From: Heyndrickxia sporothermodurans
Lineage (GTDB): Bacteria > Bacillota > Bacilli > Bacillales > Bacillaceae_C
NCBI GenBank assembly: GCA_016756695.1
Contig: CP066701.1
Span: 1,888,001-1,952,000, forward strand
Length of the DNA stretch: 64,000 nucleotides
Direction of reading: 5' to 3'
The notes beneath the pieces are model-generated. The model was not told where the DNA came from. It made no database searches and saw only the letters and a list, made by a program, of their open reading frames with translations. Made by a program: the position numbers and the translations under genes. How positions within the stretch are numbered: position 1 is the stretch's first letter; every line of letters begins with the position of its first letter. Positions 52,844 to 61,203 of this stretch are shown one piece after another.

Positions 52844-53239
52844 CTATTTTTCAGAATGAGTGTATTCGATTAATTCGACCGCATTTTTTGGATCAGCCTG
52901 TGGGTCTACTTTTAATAAAATTGTATCAATATGTGGTTGAGTCTTCGTCGGGTCGGTTACTTTAACCGTCATTTTCACCTCGTAAATTCGTTTAGGAGGC
53001 TTAACGGAGAAGTTATTGTTAATTGTTAACTTCTGCATTTTGTCTAACGTCCAAGTTGCCTGGTCGCCATTTTCCTTTTTTACGACTTCCGTCACATAAG
53101 GGGAAATTACTTCAGCGAATATTTTATTAAAGTTTGCCGTCATTTTATTTTGTTGACCTTGATTAGCTGGTTCCGCCATTACAATGGAAGCATTTCCGAA
53201 CACGAGTAAGCATGCTAATAAAACTGTTATTTTTTTCAT
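52844..53239 (-). CDS. Secreted hypothetical protein, 131 aa
   Basis: ATG 53239 follows GAGGTGA. A signal peptide (MKKITVLLACLLVFGNASIV, cut near MAEP) is followed by about 105 residues with FNKIFAEVISPYVTEVVKKE, RIYEVKMTVKVTDPTKTQP and ILLKVDPQADPKNAVELIEY. The exported domain is small and mostly beta. I do not recognise the family. It is divergent from the S66 peptidase gene. Confidence 0.75.
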   Translation of the reverse strand: MKKITVLLACLLVFGNASIVMAEPANQGQQNKMTANFNKIFAEVISPYVTEVVKKENGDQATWTLDKMQKLTINNNFSVKPPKRIYEVKMTVKVTDPTKTQPHIDTILLKVDPQADPKNAVELIEYTHSEK

Positions 53240-53307
53240 TTTTTTCACCTCGAAGTTAATGTTTCCAGAATGTAGTTTTCTATTCATCTTTTTAAGGAGG
53301 TTTTTAT

Positions 53308-54318
53308 GTGAAATACCCCATTTTAGAAAAAGGCGCAACAATTGGCATCACCGCTCCTTCTTCGGGCGTAGAAGCGGAATTACATGATTTGATTAAATCG
53401 GCATGTGATCGTATGGAACAGAAAGGTTATTCAATTATTTGCGGCGATACTGTATGGACACAGGAAAAAGCAAAATCAGCACCAGCAAAAATACGTGCGG
53501 CTGAATTTACTGACATGATGCAGAATGAGCAAATACAAGCAATTATTCCGCCGTGGGGTGGAGAATTGTTAATCGAAATTCTCGAATACATTGACTTTGA
53601 GCAAATGAAAAATAAGTGGGTGCTCGGTTATTCGGATCTAAGTGTTCTATTAATGGCTATCACGTTAAAAACGGGAATAGCAACAGCCCATGGAACGAAT
53701 ATCATCGACTTAAGAGGGGAAGTGACGGATGAGACGACCGCGATGTGGGAAACAGTTTTATCCACAAAACCTGGGGAAGAGGTACGTCAATATTCCTCTA
53801 ACAAGTTTCAAAAGAATTGGCAACACGACAATCCATCCCCATGTGTGTTTCATTTAACAGAAGAAACAGAGTGGAAAACGACTACGAATAAAGATGTGAA
53901 AATAGAAGGTCGATTGCTGGGCGGATGCATTGATGTCATTAGACATTTAATCGGAACGCCGTATGGAGATGTGGCGGATTTTCGAAAAAAATATACGAAT
54001 GGCGAACCTATCCTGTGGTACCTAGAAAATTGTGAATTAACAACCGCTGATTTACGGCGATCATTAGTTCAAATGAGGCTAGCTGGCTGGTTTGAAGGCT
54101 GCTCGGGAATTATGTTTGGCAGAAGTCCAGCTAATCAGCCAGTGGATAATTATACAGCTGAAGATATTTATGAGGAACTGTCAGCTGAACTGCAAGTCCC
54201 AATTATATATGACATCGATTGCGGTCATGTCCCACCGCAAATCACTTTCATTAATGGTGCATTTGCTGAAGTAGAAGTGGAGAATGGGAAGGGAATGGTT
54301 TTGCAGCGGTTTATTTGA
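53308..54318 (+). CDS. S66 family LD-carboxypeptidase (MccF-like)
   Basis: 336 residues; GTG 53308 after AAGGAGG. The nucleophile serine is in VLGYSDLSVLLMAI, the glutamate in WYLENCELTTADLRRSL and the histidine in YDIDCGHVPPQITF; IIPPWGGELLIEIL is another family mark. S66 enzymes cut L,D bonds in muropeptides or, as MccF, inactivate microcin C-type antibiotics. Which applies here cannot be told. Confidence 0.9.
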   Translation: MKYPILEKGATIGITAPSSGVEAELHDLIKSACDRMEQKGYSIICGDTVWTQEKAKSAPAKIRAAEFTDMMQNEQIQAIIPPWGGELLIEILEYIDFEQMKNKWVLGYSDLSVLLMAITLKTGIATAHGTNIIDLRGEVTDETTAMWETVLSTKPGEEVRQYSSNKFQKNWQHDNPSPCVFHLTEETEWKTTTNKDVKIEGRLLGGCIDVIRHLIGTPYGDVADFRKKYTNGEPILWYLENCELTTADLRRSLVQMRLAGWFEGCSGIMFGRSPANQPVDNYTAEDIYEELSAELQVPIIYDIDCGHVPPQITFINGAFAEVEVENGKGMVLQRFI

Positions 54319-54420
54319 AGGTAAGAGAATAAGAACAAAATCTTACCGAAGATCCCCTTTTGTGTAAATTATTTATTAATCTCGAATAATATAAATGAGT
54401 TTTTGGAAATTTGGAAAGTT

Positions 54421-54446
54421 CCTTCTTAACTGAAGGGCTTTTTTTC
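54421..54446 (+). terminator. Terminator after the S66 peptidase gene
   Basis: A CCTTC/GAAGG stem with a 6-nt loop, then GCTTTTTTT; about 100 bp past the stop codon. Confidence 0.6.
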
Positions 54447-54490
54447 GTCTAGGGGCTAATATTTCAAATAAAAAAGACAGGTTCCCCCAT

Positions 54491-54661
54491 CTACTGATTT
54501 CGTTGATCTAGTTTCTTCAATATGCTTCTTAAAATATCATTTCTTTCTTGCTGCAATCTAATGAACCGCAGTAGAAACCAAATGACAAATACGATTGGAA
54601 CAACGTAAAAAAGAATCGCAAGTAAAGGTAAAGTAGAAGTAAAGATAGAAACCCAAGACAT
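54491..54661 (-). CDS. Single-pass membrane miniprotein, 56 aa
   Basis: ATG 54661 follows GAGGGTTTG. One membrane segment (MSWVSIFTSTLPLLAILFYV, then VPIVFVIWFLLRF) is followed by a cytosolic tail RLQQERNDILRSILKKLDQR. The overall plan, a helix plus amphipathic tail, resembles the YvrJ-like protein at 2781, but I do not assign a family. Confidence 0.6.
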   Translation of the reverse strand: MSWVSIFTSTLPLLAILFYVVPIVFVIWFLLRFIRLQQERNDILRSILKKLDQRNQ

Positions 54662-54790
54662 ATTCAAACCCTCTTTCGAATGTTATTGGATAATTGTACC
54701 ACGTAGGAAATAGCTGTTGTACAATAAATTTAATATAGCCATACATTTTGGCTGAAGATAAATTTCTGAAATCTAACGGAGGAAAATCAA

Positions 54791-55621
54791 ATGAATCATA
54801 TTCCAGTAAGGGTAAATGAAGTCTTATCGGTTTATTTTGATTTTTTTGAGTCAAAATTGCCTAATTTGCTTGATTCCTATTATCTTTATGGTTCTACATC
54901 ATTAGGAGAATATAATGAAAGACAAAGCGATATTGATTTCATAGCTGTTGTGAAAAGAGAAATGAGTGAAATAGAGATACATAGGTTGAAAGACATACAT
55001 TATCATATGCAAAAAAGATTTCCTCATACGACTTTAGATGGGGTGTATATTCTTCAAATTGATTTGGAATCTCCCAATAAAAATACTCCGTTATGCCCCT
55101 ATTTTAACGATGGAAAGTTCCAAGGATTTAAGAAGTTTGATCAAAACTCCATTGATGCCTATCAATTAAAAAAATACGGGGTTACTGTGAGAGGCGAAAA
55201 ACTTGAAAATGTTAATTTTGATGTAAATTGGGATGTCTTAATAGAAAATATGCGCGCTAATCTGAATACATATTGGCGTAACTGGGCGAATGATTGTAAA
55301 CAGTTCCTCTCTTTAAAATACATTGGGTTATTTTTTAATTTAGGAATGATCGAATGGGGAGTATTAGGCGTATCCCGTCTTTATTATACATTCCGGGAAA
55401 AGGATATAACCTCAAAAGTAGGGGCTGGAGAATACGCGTTAAGGACCGTTCCTCAAAAATGGCATAAGATTATCAATGAATCAATGAGATTGCGGAAGGG
55501 AAATAAAAAATCCTTTTACACATCAGTTTTTGCGAGACGAAAAGACGCATTAGATTACATGGAATTCATCATTCGAGAAAGCAATCGTCTTTTTACTGAA
55601 GATAATAGACTAAGGAAATAG
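54791..55621 (+). CDS. Aminoglycoside adenylyltransferase-like nucleotidyltransferase
   Basis: 276 residues. The polymerase-beta-type motif YLYGSTSLGEYNERQSDIDF near residue 31 carries the GS and D-x-D metal ligands. The C-terminal half (SLKYIGLFFNLGMIEWGVLG, then VSRLYYTFREKDITSKVGAG) matches the DUF4111 domain of ANT(9)/ANT(3'') enzymes. GGAGG precedes ATG 54791. It might modify an aminoglycoside; chromosomal homologues often have no proven resistance. Confidence 0.82.
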   Translation: MNHIPVRVNEVLSVYFDFFESKLPNLLDSYYLYGSTSLGEYNERQSDIDFIAVVKREMSEIEIHRLKDIHYHMQKRFPHTTLDGVYILQIDLESPNKNTPLCPYFNDGKFQGFKKFDQNSIDAYQLKKYGVTVRGEKLENVNFDVNWDVLIENMRANLNTYWRNWANDCKQFLSLKYIGLFFNLGMIEWGVLGVSRLYYTFREKDITSKVGAGEYALRTVPQKWHKIINESMRLRKGNKKSFYTSVFARRKDALDYMEFIIRESNRLFTEDNRLRK

Positions 55622-55703
55622 GGGAACTCTGGGTATTCGCCGTTTCATTTAGAAAATGCCTACATAAATTATAGGGTATTAACCCATAAGGAGAGATGCC
55701 CAT

Positions 55704-55988
55704 ATGTATCCGTTTGTCAATTATCAAATACCGTCCGTCCCATACGAATATAACCCATATGACGAGTATCAGGACTATTATGATCGCAATACACAAGTAT
55801 CACAGCTACTTCAACTTCCACAATGGCGGCAGTTGGAACGTCGTGTCACTCAGCTTGAAAGGCAAAATGAACGCCAAGAAAGAGAAATTAATCAATTACA
55901 GCGCCGACTTCAACGAGTCAATCAACGGCTTCGTGTCATAGAGAACAGATTCAATATTCCGTTCACACCATTTGATGGGGAATTTTGA
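55704..55988 (+). CDS. Coiled-coil protein with Tyr/Pro-rich head, 94 aa
   Basis: ATG 55704 follows AAGGAGAG. The first 30 residues are Tyr/Pro-rich ([20 protein letters not shown]), followed by a 50-residue Gln/Arg/Glu coiled coil ([20 protein letters not shown], then [18 protein letters not shown]). The makeup resembles small spore-coat or spore-associated proteins of Bacillus. No family recognised. Confidence 0.7.
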   Translation: MYPFVNYQIPSVPYEYNPYDEYQDYYDRNTQVSQLLQLPQWRQLERRVTQLERQNERQEREINQLQRRLQRVNQRLRVIENRFNIPFTPFDGEF

Positions 55989-56211
55989 TTACCACAAGTA
56001 ATTTTTTCCTTAACATTTAGTCGCAGCTTGTATACTTTCTAAAACAAACGAAGAAGGTTATTTTGACAACTCCGAAAACTAAAATTTTAATAGGAAATCA
56101 GGGGAAAATCATCTGCTGATTGCAAGAAAATTCTGTATAATATATTTAGGTAGGAGCACTACTATCTGGTGCTCTGTTTTTATTAGAAAAAAAGTGGGGG
56201 TGAGGTATTCA

Positions 56212-56682
56212 ATGTCTAATGATAATGAGATTTTATTTGAAAAGGGTAAACAAAATGATTCAAAATTGAAGATAGAAAGGAAAGAGGGAGAACCGACTCC
56301 AGCTTTCAAAGGGGCCTCTTGGGCAGCGCTATTAGTAGGTGTTGCGGCATATCTAATAGGCTTGTTTAATGCAACGATGCTATTAAATGAAAAAGGCTAT
56401 TACTTTGCGGTCTTAATATTCGGGCTCTACTCAGCGGTATCCTTACAAAAAGCAGTAAGAGATAAAGATGAGGGAATACCAGTTACTACTATTTATTATG
56501 GAATTAGTTGGTTTGCGCTTATTGTAGCAATTGCATTAATGGTTATCGGTTTATACAATGCAGGAAGTATTGTTTTAAGTGAAAAGGGATTTTATGGTAT
56601 GGCATTTGTGCTTAGTTTATTTGCTGCGATAACGGTTCAAAAGAATATTAGAGATACACAGAGAGCAAGGGAAAGGGATTGA
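56212..56682 (+). CDS. YiaA/YiaB two-helix domain membrane protein
   Basis: 156 residues from ATG 56212 (GGGGGTGAGG). Two tandem copies of a two-helix unit: [20 protein letters not shown] with [20 protein letters not shown], then [20 protein letters not shown] with [20 protein letters not shown]. Each ends in a KxxRD motif ([16 protein letters not shown]). This is the YiaAB family; function is unknown. Confidence 0.88.
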   Translation: MSNDNEILFEKGKQNDSKLKIERKEGEPTPAFKGASWAALLVGVAAYLIGLFNATMLLNEKGYYFAVLIFGLYSAVSLQKAVRDKDEGIPVTTIYYGISWFALIVAIALMVIGLYNAGSIVLSEKGFYGMAFVLSLFAAITVQKNIRDTQRARERD

Positions 56683-56735
56683 GTTATTTTTGTTCATTTG
56701 ACTGGAGGCTCTTTCATATCTGACAATCAATATTG

Positions 56736-56780
56736 CATTAGAAAGGGCGGTATTTTAAAATAATCCCGCTCTTTCTAATG
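56736..56780 (+). terminator. Long hairpin after the yiaAB-like gene
   Basis: CATTAGAAAGGGCGG pairs with CCGCTCTTTCTAATG-type sequence across an AT-rich loop. There is no clear T run, so it may act in mRNA stability. Confidence 0.5.
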
Positions 56781-56795
56781 GATATTCATCAAAAA

Positions 56796-56906
56796 TTATA
56801 TGTATCTTCTAAAATAAGAAGAGAGTATTACTTTCTCTTCTCCTACATAGCCCACAGATTCAATTGTATATTTTCCGTATTTATAACTGACTTTTTTTGT
56901 ATTCAT
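56796..56906 (-). other. Short minus-strand ORF, possible gene fragment
   Basis: ATG 56906 opens MNTKKVSYKYGKYTIESVGY and ends 36 residues later. The same frame stays open upstream without a good start, so this may be the tail of a decayed gene. No family is recognised. Confidence 0.25.
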
Positions 56907-56978
56907 GTCTTTTGCTTGCCTCGTTTCATCATACTTGGCAATTAATAAAGAAATATTTGTTTAAAAAGGGGTGTTTGT

Positions 56979-57293
56979 ATGGAGGATCTGCTCTTAATGA
57001 TTCTATCTATTCTAGTTATCATTTATAAAATACAGAAAAACAAAGAAATCTTAAGAAAGCTTACAAATATTCAATTGGTAGGTGTATCTTTGGCCTTTCT
57101 TTTAACGATAATATTGAGTTTTTCTTGCATTTATTTTGGTGGCAAATGGATTAGGGGATATTCCCTCCATCCGGTTCTGACGTTCATAAGTCAAGTGATT
57201 ATTATCATTGTATCAATGGGTTTAGGAGTAACAGCCTTATATAAAGTTTTATATAAAATTACTAAGGGGATTCTTCCTAAAGAAAGTGAGTAG
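56979..57293 (+). CDS. Three-helix membrane protein, 104 aa
   Basis: ATG 56979 follows AAAAAGGGGTG. Three hydrophobic segments (LLLMILSILVIIYKI, LVGVSLAFLLTIILSFSCIY, FISQVIIIIVSMGLGVTALY) and a basic tail. No motif. Unknown function. Confidence 0.65.
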   Translation: MEDLLLMILSILVIIYKIQKNKEILRKLTNIQLVGVSLAFLLTIILSFSCIYFGGKWIRGYSLHPVLTFISQVIIIIVSMGLGVTALYKVLYKITKGILPKESE

Positions 57294-57414
57294 CTTCCTT
57301 TTGGTTAACATAAGAAAAATAGGATTGGTAAATAGTGTTTTGCCTATAAAAAACATATAATAGTTACATCAATTAAATATATATAAACTGTTAGCCGAAA
57401 GGAAGATAATATAA

Positions 57415-58461
57415 ATGGAAATAGGCGTAAGTACGTTTGTCGAAACAACTCCGGATGTGGTAACCGGTAAAGTAATTAGCCACGCACAAAGATTGCGTGA
57501 GGTAGTGGATGAAATAGTTCTAGCTGACCAAGTAGGCTTGGATATTTTTGGTGTGGGTGAGCATCATCGGAAAGATTATGCGGCATCATCTCCAGCAGTT
57601 GTACTTGCTGCAGCTGCTTCTCGGACGGAACGAATCAGATTGACAAGTGCCGTTACAGTTCTTTCTTCTGCTGACCCTGTTCGGGTGTTTCAAGATTTTG
57701 CTACACTTGATGCCCTTTCAAATGGACGAGCAGAGATTATGGCAGGACGGGGTTCTTTCATTGAGTCTTTCCCGCTGTTTGGGTATGATTTAGATGACTA
57801 TAATGAGTTATTCGATGAAAAGCTCGAGCTCTTATTGAAATTGCGTGAGTCTGAAATTGTGTCCTGGAGAGGCGGACATCGACCGGCGATTCATCAATTG
57901 GGTGTTTACCCAAGACCTGTGCAAAATCCTTTGCCTGTATGGATTGGTAGTGGTGGGACAAGAGGATCTGTCATTCGCGCAGGTATGCTCGGTTTGCCGC
58001 TTGTACTAGCGATTATTGGTGGCAGTCCGTTACATTTTGCCCCACTTGTCCAACTCTATAAGCGTGCTGCAGCCCAGGCAGGTCATGATGTTTCGAAACT
58101 TCCCATAGCATCGCACTCTCACGGCTTCGTTGCGGAAGATACGGAGACAGCTGCTGATAAATTTTTCCCTTCCACCCAGCAAGCAATGAATGTGCTTGGA
58201 CGTGAGCGTGGCTGGGGACATTATGATAGAAACAGCTTCGATGCGGCCAGAAGTTTTGAAGGAGCCCTATATGTCGGAGATCCCGAAACAGTCGCTCAAA
58301 AAATTATCCACCTTCGAAAGAACGTAGGAATCACACGCTTTATGCTCCATGTGCCAGTAGGAACGATGCCGCATGATGATGTGATGAAAGCCATTGAACT
58401 GTTAGGGAAAGAGGTAGCTCCGAGGGTGCGCGCGGAAATTTCTGAGTGGGAAGCACAATAA
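57415..58461 (+). CDS. LLM class flavin-dependent oxidoreductase
   Basis: 348 residues with a luciferase-like TIM barrel: LADQVGLDIFGVGEHHRKDY, AAASRTERIRLTSAVTVLSS, DPVRVFQDFATLDALSNGRA, then EIMAGRGSFIESFPLFGYDL. The end includes ALYVGDPETVAQKIIHLRKN. It belongs to the FMN-dependent monooxygenase group; neither substrate nor flavin reductase partner is evident. It starts at ATG 57415 after GAAAGGA. Confidence 0.9.
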   Translation: MEIGVSTFVETTPDVVTGKVISHAQRLREVVDEIVLADQVGLDIFGVGEHHRKDYAASSPAVVLAAAASRTERIRLTSAVTVLSSADPVRVFQDFATLDALSNGRAEIMAGRGSFIESFPLFGYDLDDYNELFDEKLELLLKLRESEIVSWRGGHRPAIHQLGVYPRPVQNPLPVWIGSGGTRGSVIRAGMLGLPLVLAIIGGSPLHFAPLVQLYKRAAAQAGHDVSKLPIASHSHGFVAEDTETAADKFFPSTQQAMNVLGRERGWGHYDRNSFDAARSFEGALYVGDPETVAQKIIHLRKNVGITRFMLHVPVGTMPHDDVMKAIELLGKEVAPRVRAEISEWEAQ

Positions 58462-58615
58462 ATTACCTTTTTGCAATATTAATAACTATCACGATTCCAC
58501 ATAAAATGCCCTTCTCACATGAGAGGGGTTATAAATTTTTGTAATCATTGTTTTTCCATCTATTAAATATAAATACTCCCCAAAAAATTTTGAATATGAA
58601 TTTTCAAGAAGTGAT

Positions 58616-59752
58616 TTGCAGGAAAATCCATATTATGTCCTTTTTAAGGAACAGATAAGTGTATACACGTATGAAGATGATCCAAATGATTTTCCTATCT
58701 TTTTTACAAATTCAAATTTGAATTTTTTCTTTATAAATCTTAAAAATTCCAATCTTTTTATCGGCACTATTATTGTCGGACCAGTCCTTGAGTCAAAAAT
58801 ATCCGGTGAAACGATTACCAAAATTATGGACGCTTTTAAAGGGGAGGTGAATAAAAGGCAGCTTATTGAATATTATCAATCCGTTCCTATTATGGATAAG
58901 CAGCAACTGCTAACGATTAGTTTATTAATGTATTATTTAATTTATCGCAAAAAATTAGATAAAACATTTGTTATACAAAACAATCAAGACCTAACCCCCG
59001 ACTTAATTGAAGTAGCGGATCTGGATCTTGAGCTATCTAAAGGTAGAAGGAATTTTCTTTTTCATTCCAATCTTTCATATGAAAGGGTTTTACTAGATTA
59101 TGTTAAGAACGGACGCGTCGATAAATTAAAGGATGTTTTTGATTACTCCATTGTTGGTGAAGCGGAACTAGGATTATTGTCGAAACGGAATCGTTTAAGA
59201 AGTGAAAAAAATTTAATGATAACGGGAATTGCTCTAGTTTGCAGAGCGGCAATTGAAGGAGGTTTAAATGATGAAACTGCGTTTACTTTAAGTGACTTTT
59301 ATATTCAACAACTTGAAGAAGTAGGTAGTTTAAAAGCAATATTGAAAGTGACAGAAAAAGCGATAGTGGATTTCACCAATCGTGTATACCAATTAAATAA
59401 AGCAAAGTATTCCGCACCGATAATCGAATGTCAGCATTATATTTATAACCATCTTTATGGCGACATTACACTCGATAATCTTGCAGAGCTGTGTTGTTTA
59501 AGTCCTAATTATTTATCATCACTTTTTAAAAAGGAAGTAGGTATACCAATTAGCGAATATATTCAACAGCAGCGAATAGAAGAAGCAAAAAAACTGCTAG
59601 TAATAACAAAACATCCGATTTCTGATATCAGTACATGGCTAAATTTTAATGATCAAAGCTATTTTATAAAAGTTTTTAAAAAATTCGTTGGTGTAACACC
59701 AAGACAGTTTAGAAGTGAGCATTCATCTGGACAAAATTCTACACGATCATAG
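58616..59752 (+). CDS. AraC family transcriptional regulator (5' end uncertain)
   Basis: 378 residues as drawn from TTG 58616. The C-terminal AraC domain has both helix-turn-helices: GDITLDNLAELCCLSPNYLS then SLFKKEVGIPISEYIQQQRI, and HPISDISTWLNFNDQSYFIK then VFKKFVGVTPRQFRSEH. The N-terminal 250 residues resemble a ligand-binding region of Gram-positive AraC proteins. The frame stays open upstream to 58535 without an ATG and the TTG has only a weak ribosome binding site, so the true start may be ATT 58545 or the 5' end is damaged. Confidence 0.8.
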   Translation: MQENPYYVLFKEQISVYTYEDDPNDFPIFFTNSNLNFFFINLKNSNLFIGTIIVGPVLESKISGETITKIMDAFKGEVNKRQLIEYYQSVPIMDKQQLLTISLLMYYLIYRKKLDKTFVIQNNQDLTPDLIEVADLDLELSKGRRNFLFHSNLSYERVLLDYVKNGRVDKLKDVFDYSIVGEAELGLLSKRNRLRSEKNLMITGIALVCRAAIEGGLNDETAFTLSDFYIQQLEEVGSLKAILKVTEKAIVDFTNRVYQLNKAKYSAPIIECQHYIYNHLYGDITLDNLAELCCLSPNYLSSLFKKEVGIPISEYIQQQRIEEAKKLLVITKHPISDISTWLNFNDQSYFIKVFKKFVGVTPRQFRSEHSSGQNSTRS

Positions 59753-59796
59753 CTGTAAAAATTTCTGTTAGTAAATAGTTCCGTAGTAATGTGTTA

Positions 59797-59825
59797 TTGA
59801 CAGATATAAGGCAATATTGTTAAAA
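59797..59825 (+). promoter_or_regulatory. SigA-type promoter of licT
   Basis: TTGACA (59797-59802), a 17-bp spacer and TTAAAA (59820-59825), 30 bp ahead of the RAT element. The -10 is imperfect. Confidence 0.5.
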
Positions 59826-59854
59826 TTGGAGCAAAGCATGTACAACTAAAATAT

Positions 59855-59940
59855 GGATTGTTACTGTTCGGCAGGCAAAACCTAAGTTTGTGAAAGGGGT
59901 ATCTTTAATGGTATTCTTATAGTCAAATTTAGGTTTTTTT
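59855..59940 (+). promoter_or_regulatory. RAT antiterminator and overlapping terminator upstream of licT
   Basis: GGATTGTTACTG, then TTCGGCAGGCAAAACCTA, matches the LicT/SacY-type ribonucleic antiterminator. Its 3' end AAACCTAAGTTTG is also the 5' arm of a terminator whose partner CAAATTTAGGTTT is followed by seven T. Active LicT binding should block the terminator, so licT is probably self-controlled. Confidence 0.9.
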
Positions 59941-59984
59941 ATTGTTTTTGATTCTAAAATATTTTAATCAAGGGCGAGTGGGAA

Positions 59985-60845
59985 ATGAAAATTAAAAAAA
60001 TATTAAACAATAATGTCGTAATATCTGAAAACGAATGCAAACAGGAAATTGTCGTTATGGGCAGGGGATTGGCTTTTCAAAAAAAGGTCGGAGAAACTTT
60101 CGATACTGCTAAAGTTGAGAAAACCTTTGTTTTGGAGACTCAAGGAATTTCAGAAAAGCTTGCAAGATTATTGAGGGATACGTCCGAACGATATTTGAAC
60201 ATTGCCTCAAAAATTATGGACTACGCACAGTCCCATCTTCCTTACAAACTAGATGAGTATTTATATGTTGCATTGACCGATCACTTAAGCTTTGCGATTA
60301 GCAGGTATAAGCAAGGGATACATTTGAAAAATCCATTACAATGGGAAATTCGGAAATATTATCGTCAGGAGTATCAAATTGCCTTAAAAGCTCTTGAGAT
60401 TATCGAAAAAGAGACAGGAATCGCACTTGGGGATGAAGAAGCTGCTTCAATTTCCCTTCATTTAGTTAATAGTCAGTTATCCGGAGAGAACATGGCGGCA
60501 GCTGTTCAAATTACGGAAATGGTAAATACCATTTTGAATATCGTAAAATATCATTTCAAAATGGAATTGGACGAGAATTCAGTGAATTACGAACGGTTTT
60601 TAACCCATCTTCGCTTCTTTGCCGTTCGCTTTGTTCGCAAAGAAAAATTGGATGAAACAGTCGATCCGTTCTTTTTTGAACAAATTCAATCAAAGTATCC
60701 GGAAGCATATTCATGCACGAAAAAAATCGCTGCTTATTTGACCAATCAATTTAATTGGGAATTAACGAAGGATGAGGAAATTTATTTAACCGTGCATATT
60801 CATCGGGTGACAAATCGCCAAAAAATGAAGGAAGGATCCAATTAG
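59985..60845 (+). CDS. licT: LicT family transcriptional antiterminator
   Basis: 286 residues. The N-terminal CAT RNA-binding domain is MKIKKILNNNVVISENECKQ, then VVMGRGLAFQKKVGETF. PRD1 (about 65-170) has LYVALTDHLSFAISRYKQGI with its histidines; PRD2 (about 172-280) has FLTHLRFFAVRFVRKEKL and LTVHIHRVTNR. BglP phosphorylation of PRD1 should inhibit it and HPr phosphorylation of PRD2 should activate it, as known for B. subtilis LicT. It lies directly upstream of bglP. Confidence 0.95.
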   Translation: MKIKKILNNNVVISENECKQEIVVMGRGLAFQKKVGETFDTAKVEKTFVLETQGISEKLARLLRDTSERYLNIASKIMDYAQSHLPYKLDEYLYVALTDHLSFAISRYKQGIHLKNPLQWEIRKYYRQEYQIALKALEIIEKETGIALGDEEAASISLHLVNSQLSGENMAAAVQITEMVNTILNIVKYHFKMELDENSVNYERFLTHLRFFAVRFVRKEKLDETVDPFFFEQIQSKYPEAYSCTKKIAAYLTNQFNWELTKDEEIYLTVHIHRVTNRQKMKEGSN

Positions 60846-60867
60846 GAAAAGCTTTAAATAATTTATT

Positions 60868-60905
60868 TTGAAAACGTTGACATTTACTGAAAGCGCTGTT
60901 ACAAT
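60868..60905 (+). promoter_or_regulatory. SigA promoter of bglP overlapped by a cre site
   Basis: TTGACA (60877-60882), a 17-bp spacer and TACAAT (60900-60905) form a near-consensus promoter. TTGAAAACGTTGACA (60868-60882) fits the cre consensus at every fixed position and covers the -35 box, so CcpA should block RNA polymerase in rich sugar. Confidence 0.85.
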
Positions 60906-60934
60906 AAAGTTAAATTAAATCACAAATTCTTTTA

Positions 60935-61008
60935 GGATTGTTACTGGTCATGCAGGCTAAACCTAAATTGCTCTGTCGTTGTATCGACATATGCAATTTA
61001 GGTTTTTT
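60935..61008 (+). promoter_or_regulatory. RAT element and terminator 1 before bglP
   Basis: GGATTGTTACTGG, then TCATGCAGGCTAAACCTA, is a good RAT. AAACCTAAATTGC (60959-60971) pairs perfectly with GCAATTTAGGTTT (60993-61005), then TTT. Confidence 0.9.
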
Positions 61009-61086
61009 GTTTTTAATGTTGTCCTGCTCGAGCTTTTCTTATAAGGAGGCGGATCTTCATCCATACAAATTTAATAACTTCGTTTA

Positions 61087-61167
61087 GGAATGTTACCAAT
61101 TTGGGCATAACCTGAACTAATCTGAAAAGGCATATTCATGTGCATTCAGATTGGTTCAGGTTTTTTA
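61087..61167 (+). promoter_or_regulatory. Second, diverged RAT-like element and terminator before bglP
   Basis: GGAATGTTACCAATTTGGGC, then ATAACCTGA, keeps the RAT outline (GGNATGTTAC...GGGCA.AACCT) with several changes. AACCTGAACTAATCTGA pairs with TCAGATTGGTTCAGGTT (61146-61162), then TTTTTATTT, so a second strong terminator stands between the promoter and bglP. Confidence 0.7.
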
Positions 61168-61203
61168 TTTGAAAAACTGATAAATAGAAGGAAGGGTCAT
61201 TTT

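Noticed and set aside
54791-55621. Acquired antibiotic-resistance cassette
   Set aside because: No integron, IS or composition change surrounds the nucleotidyltransferase gene; it looks like a resident chromosomal homologue.
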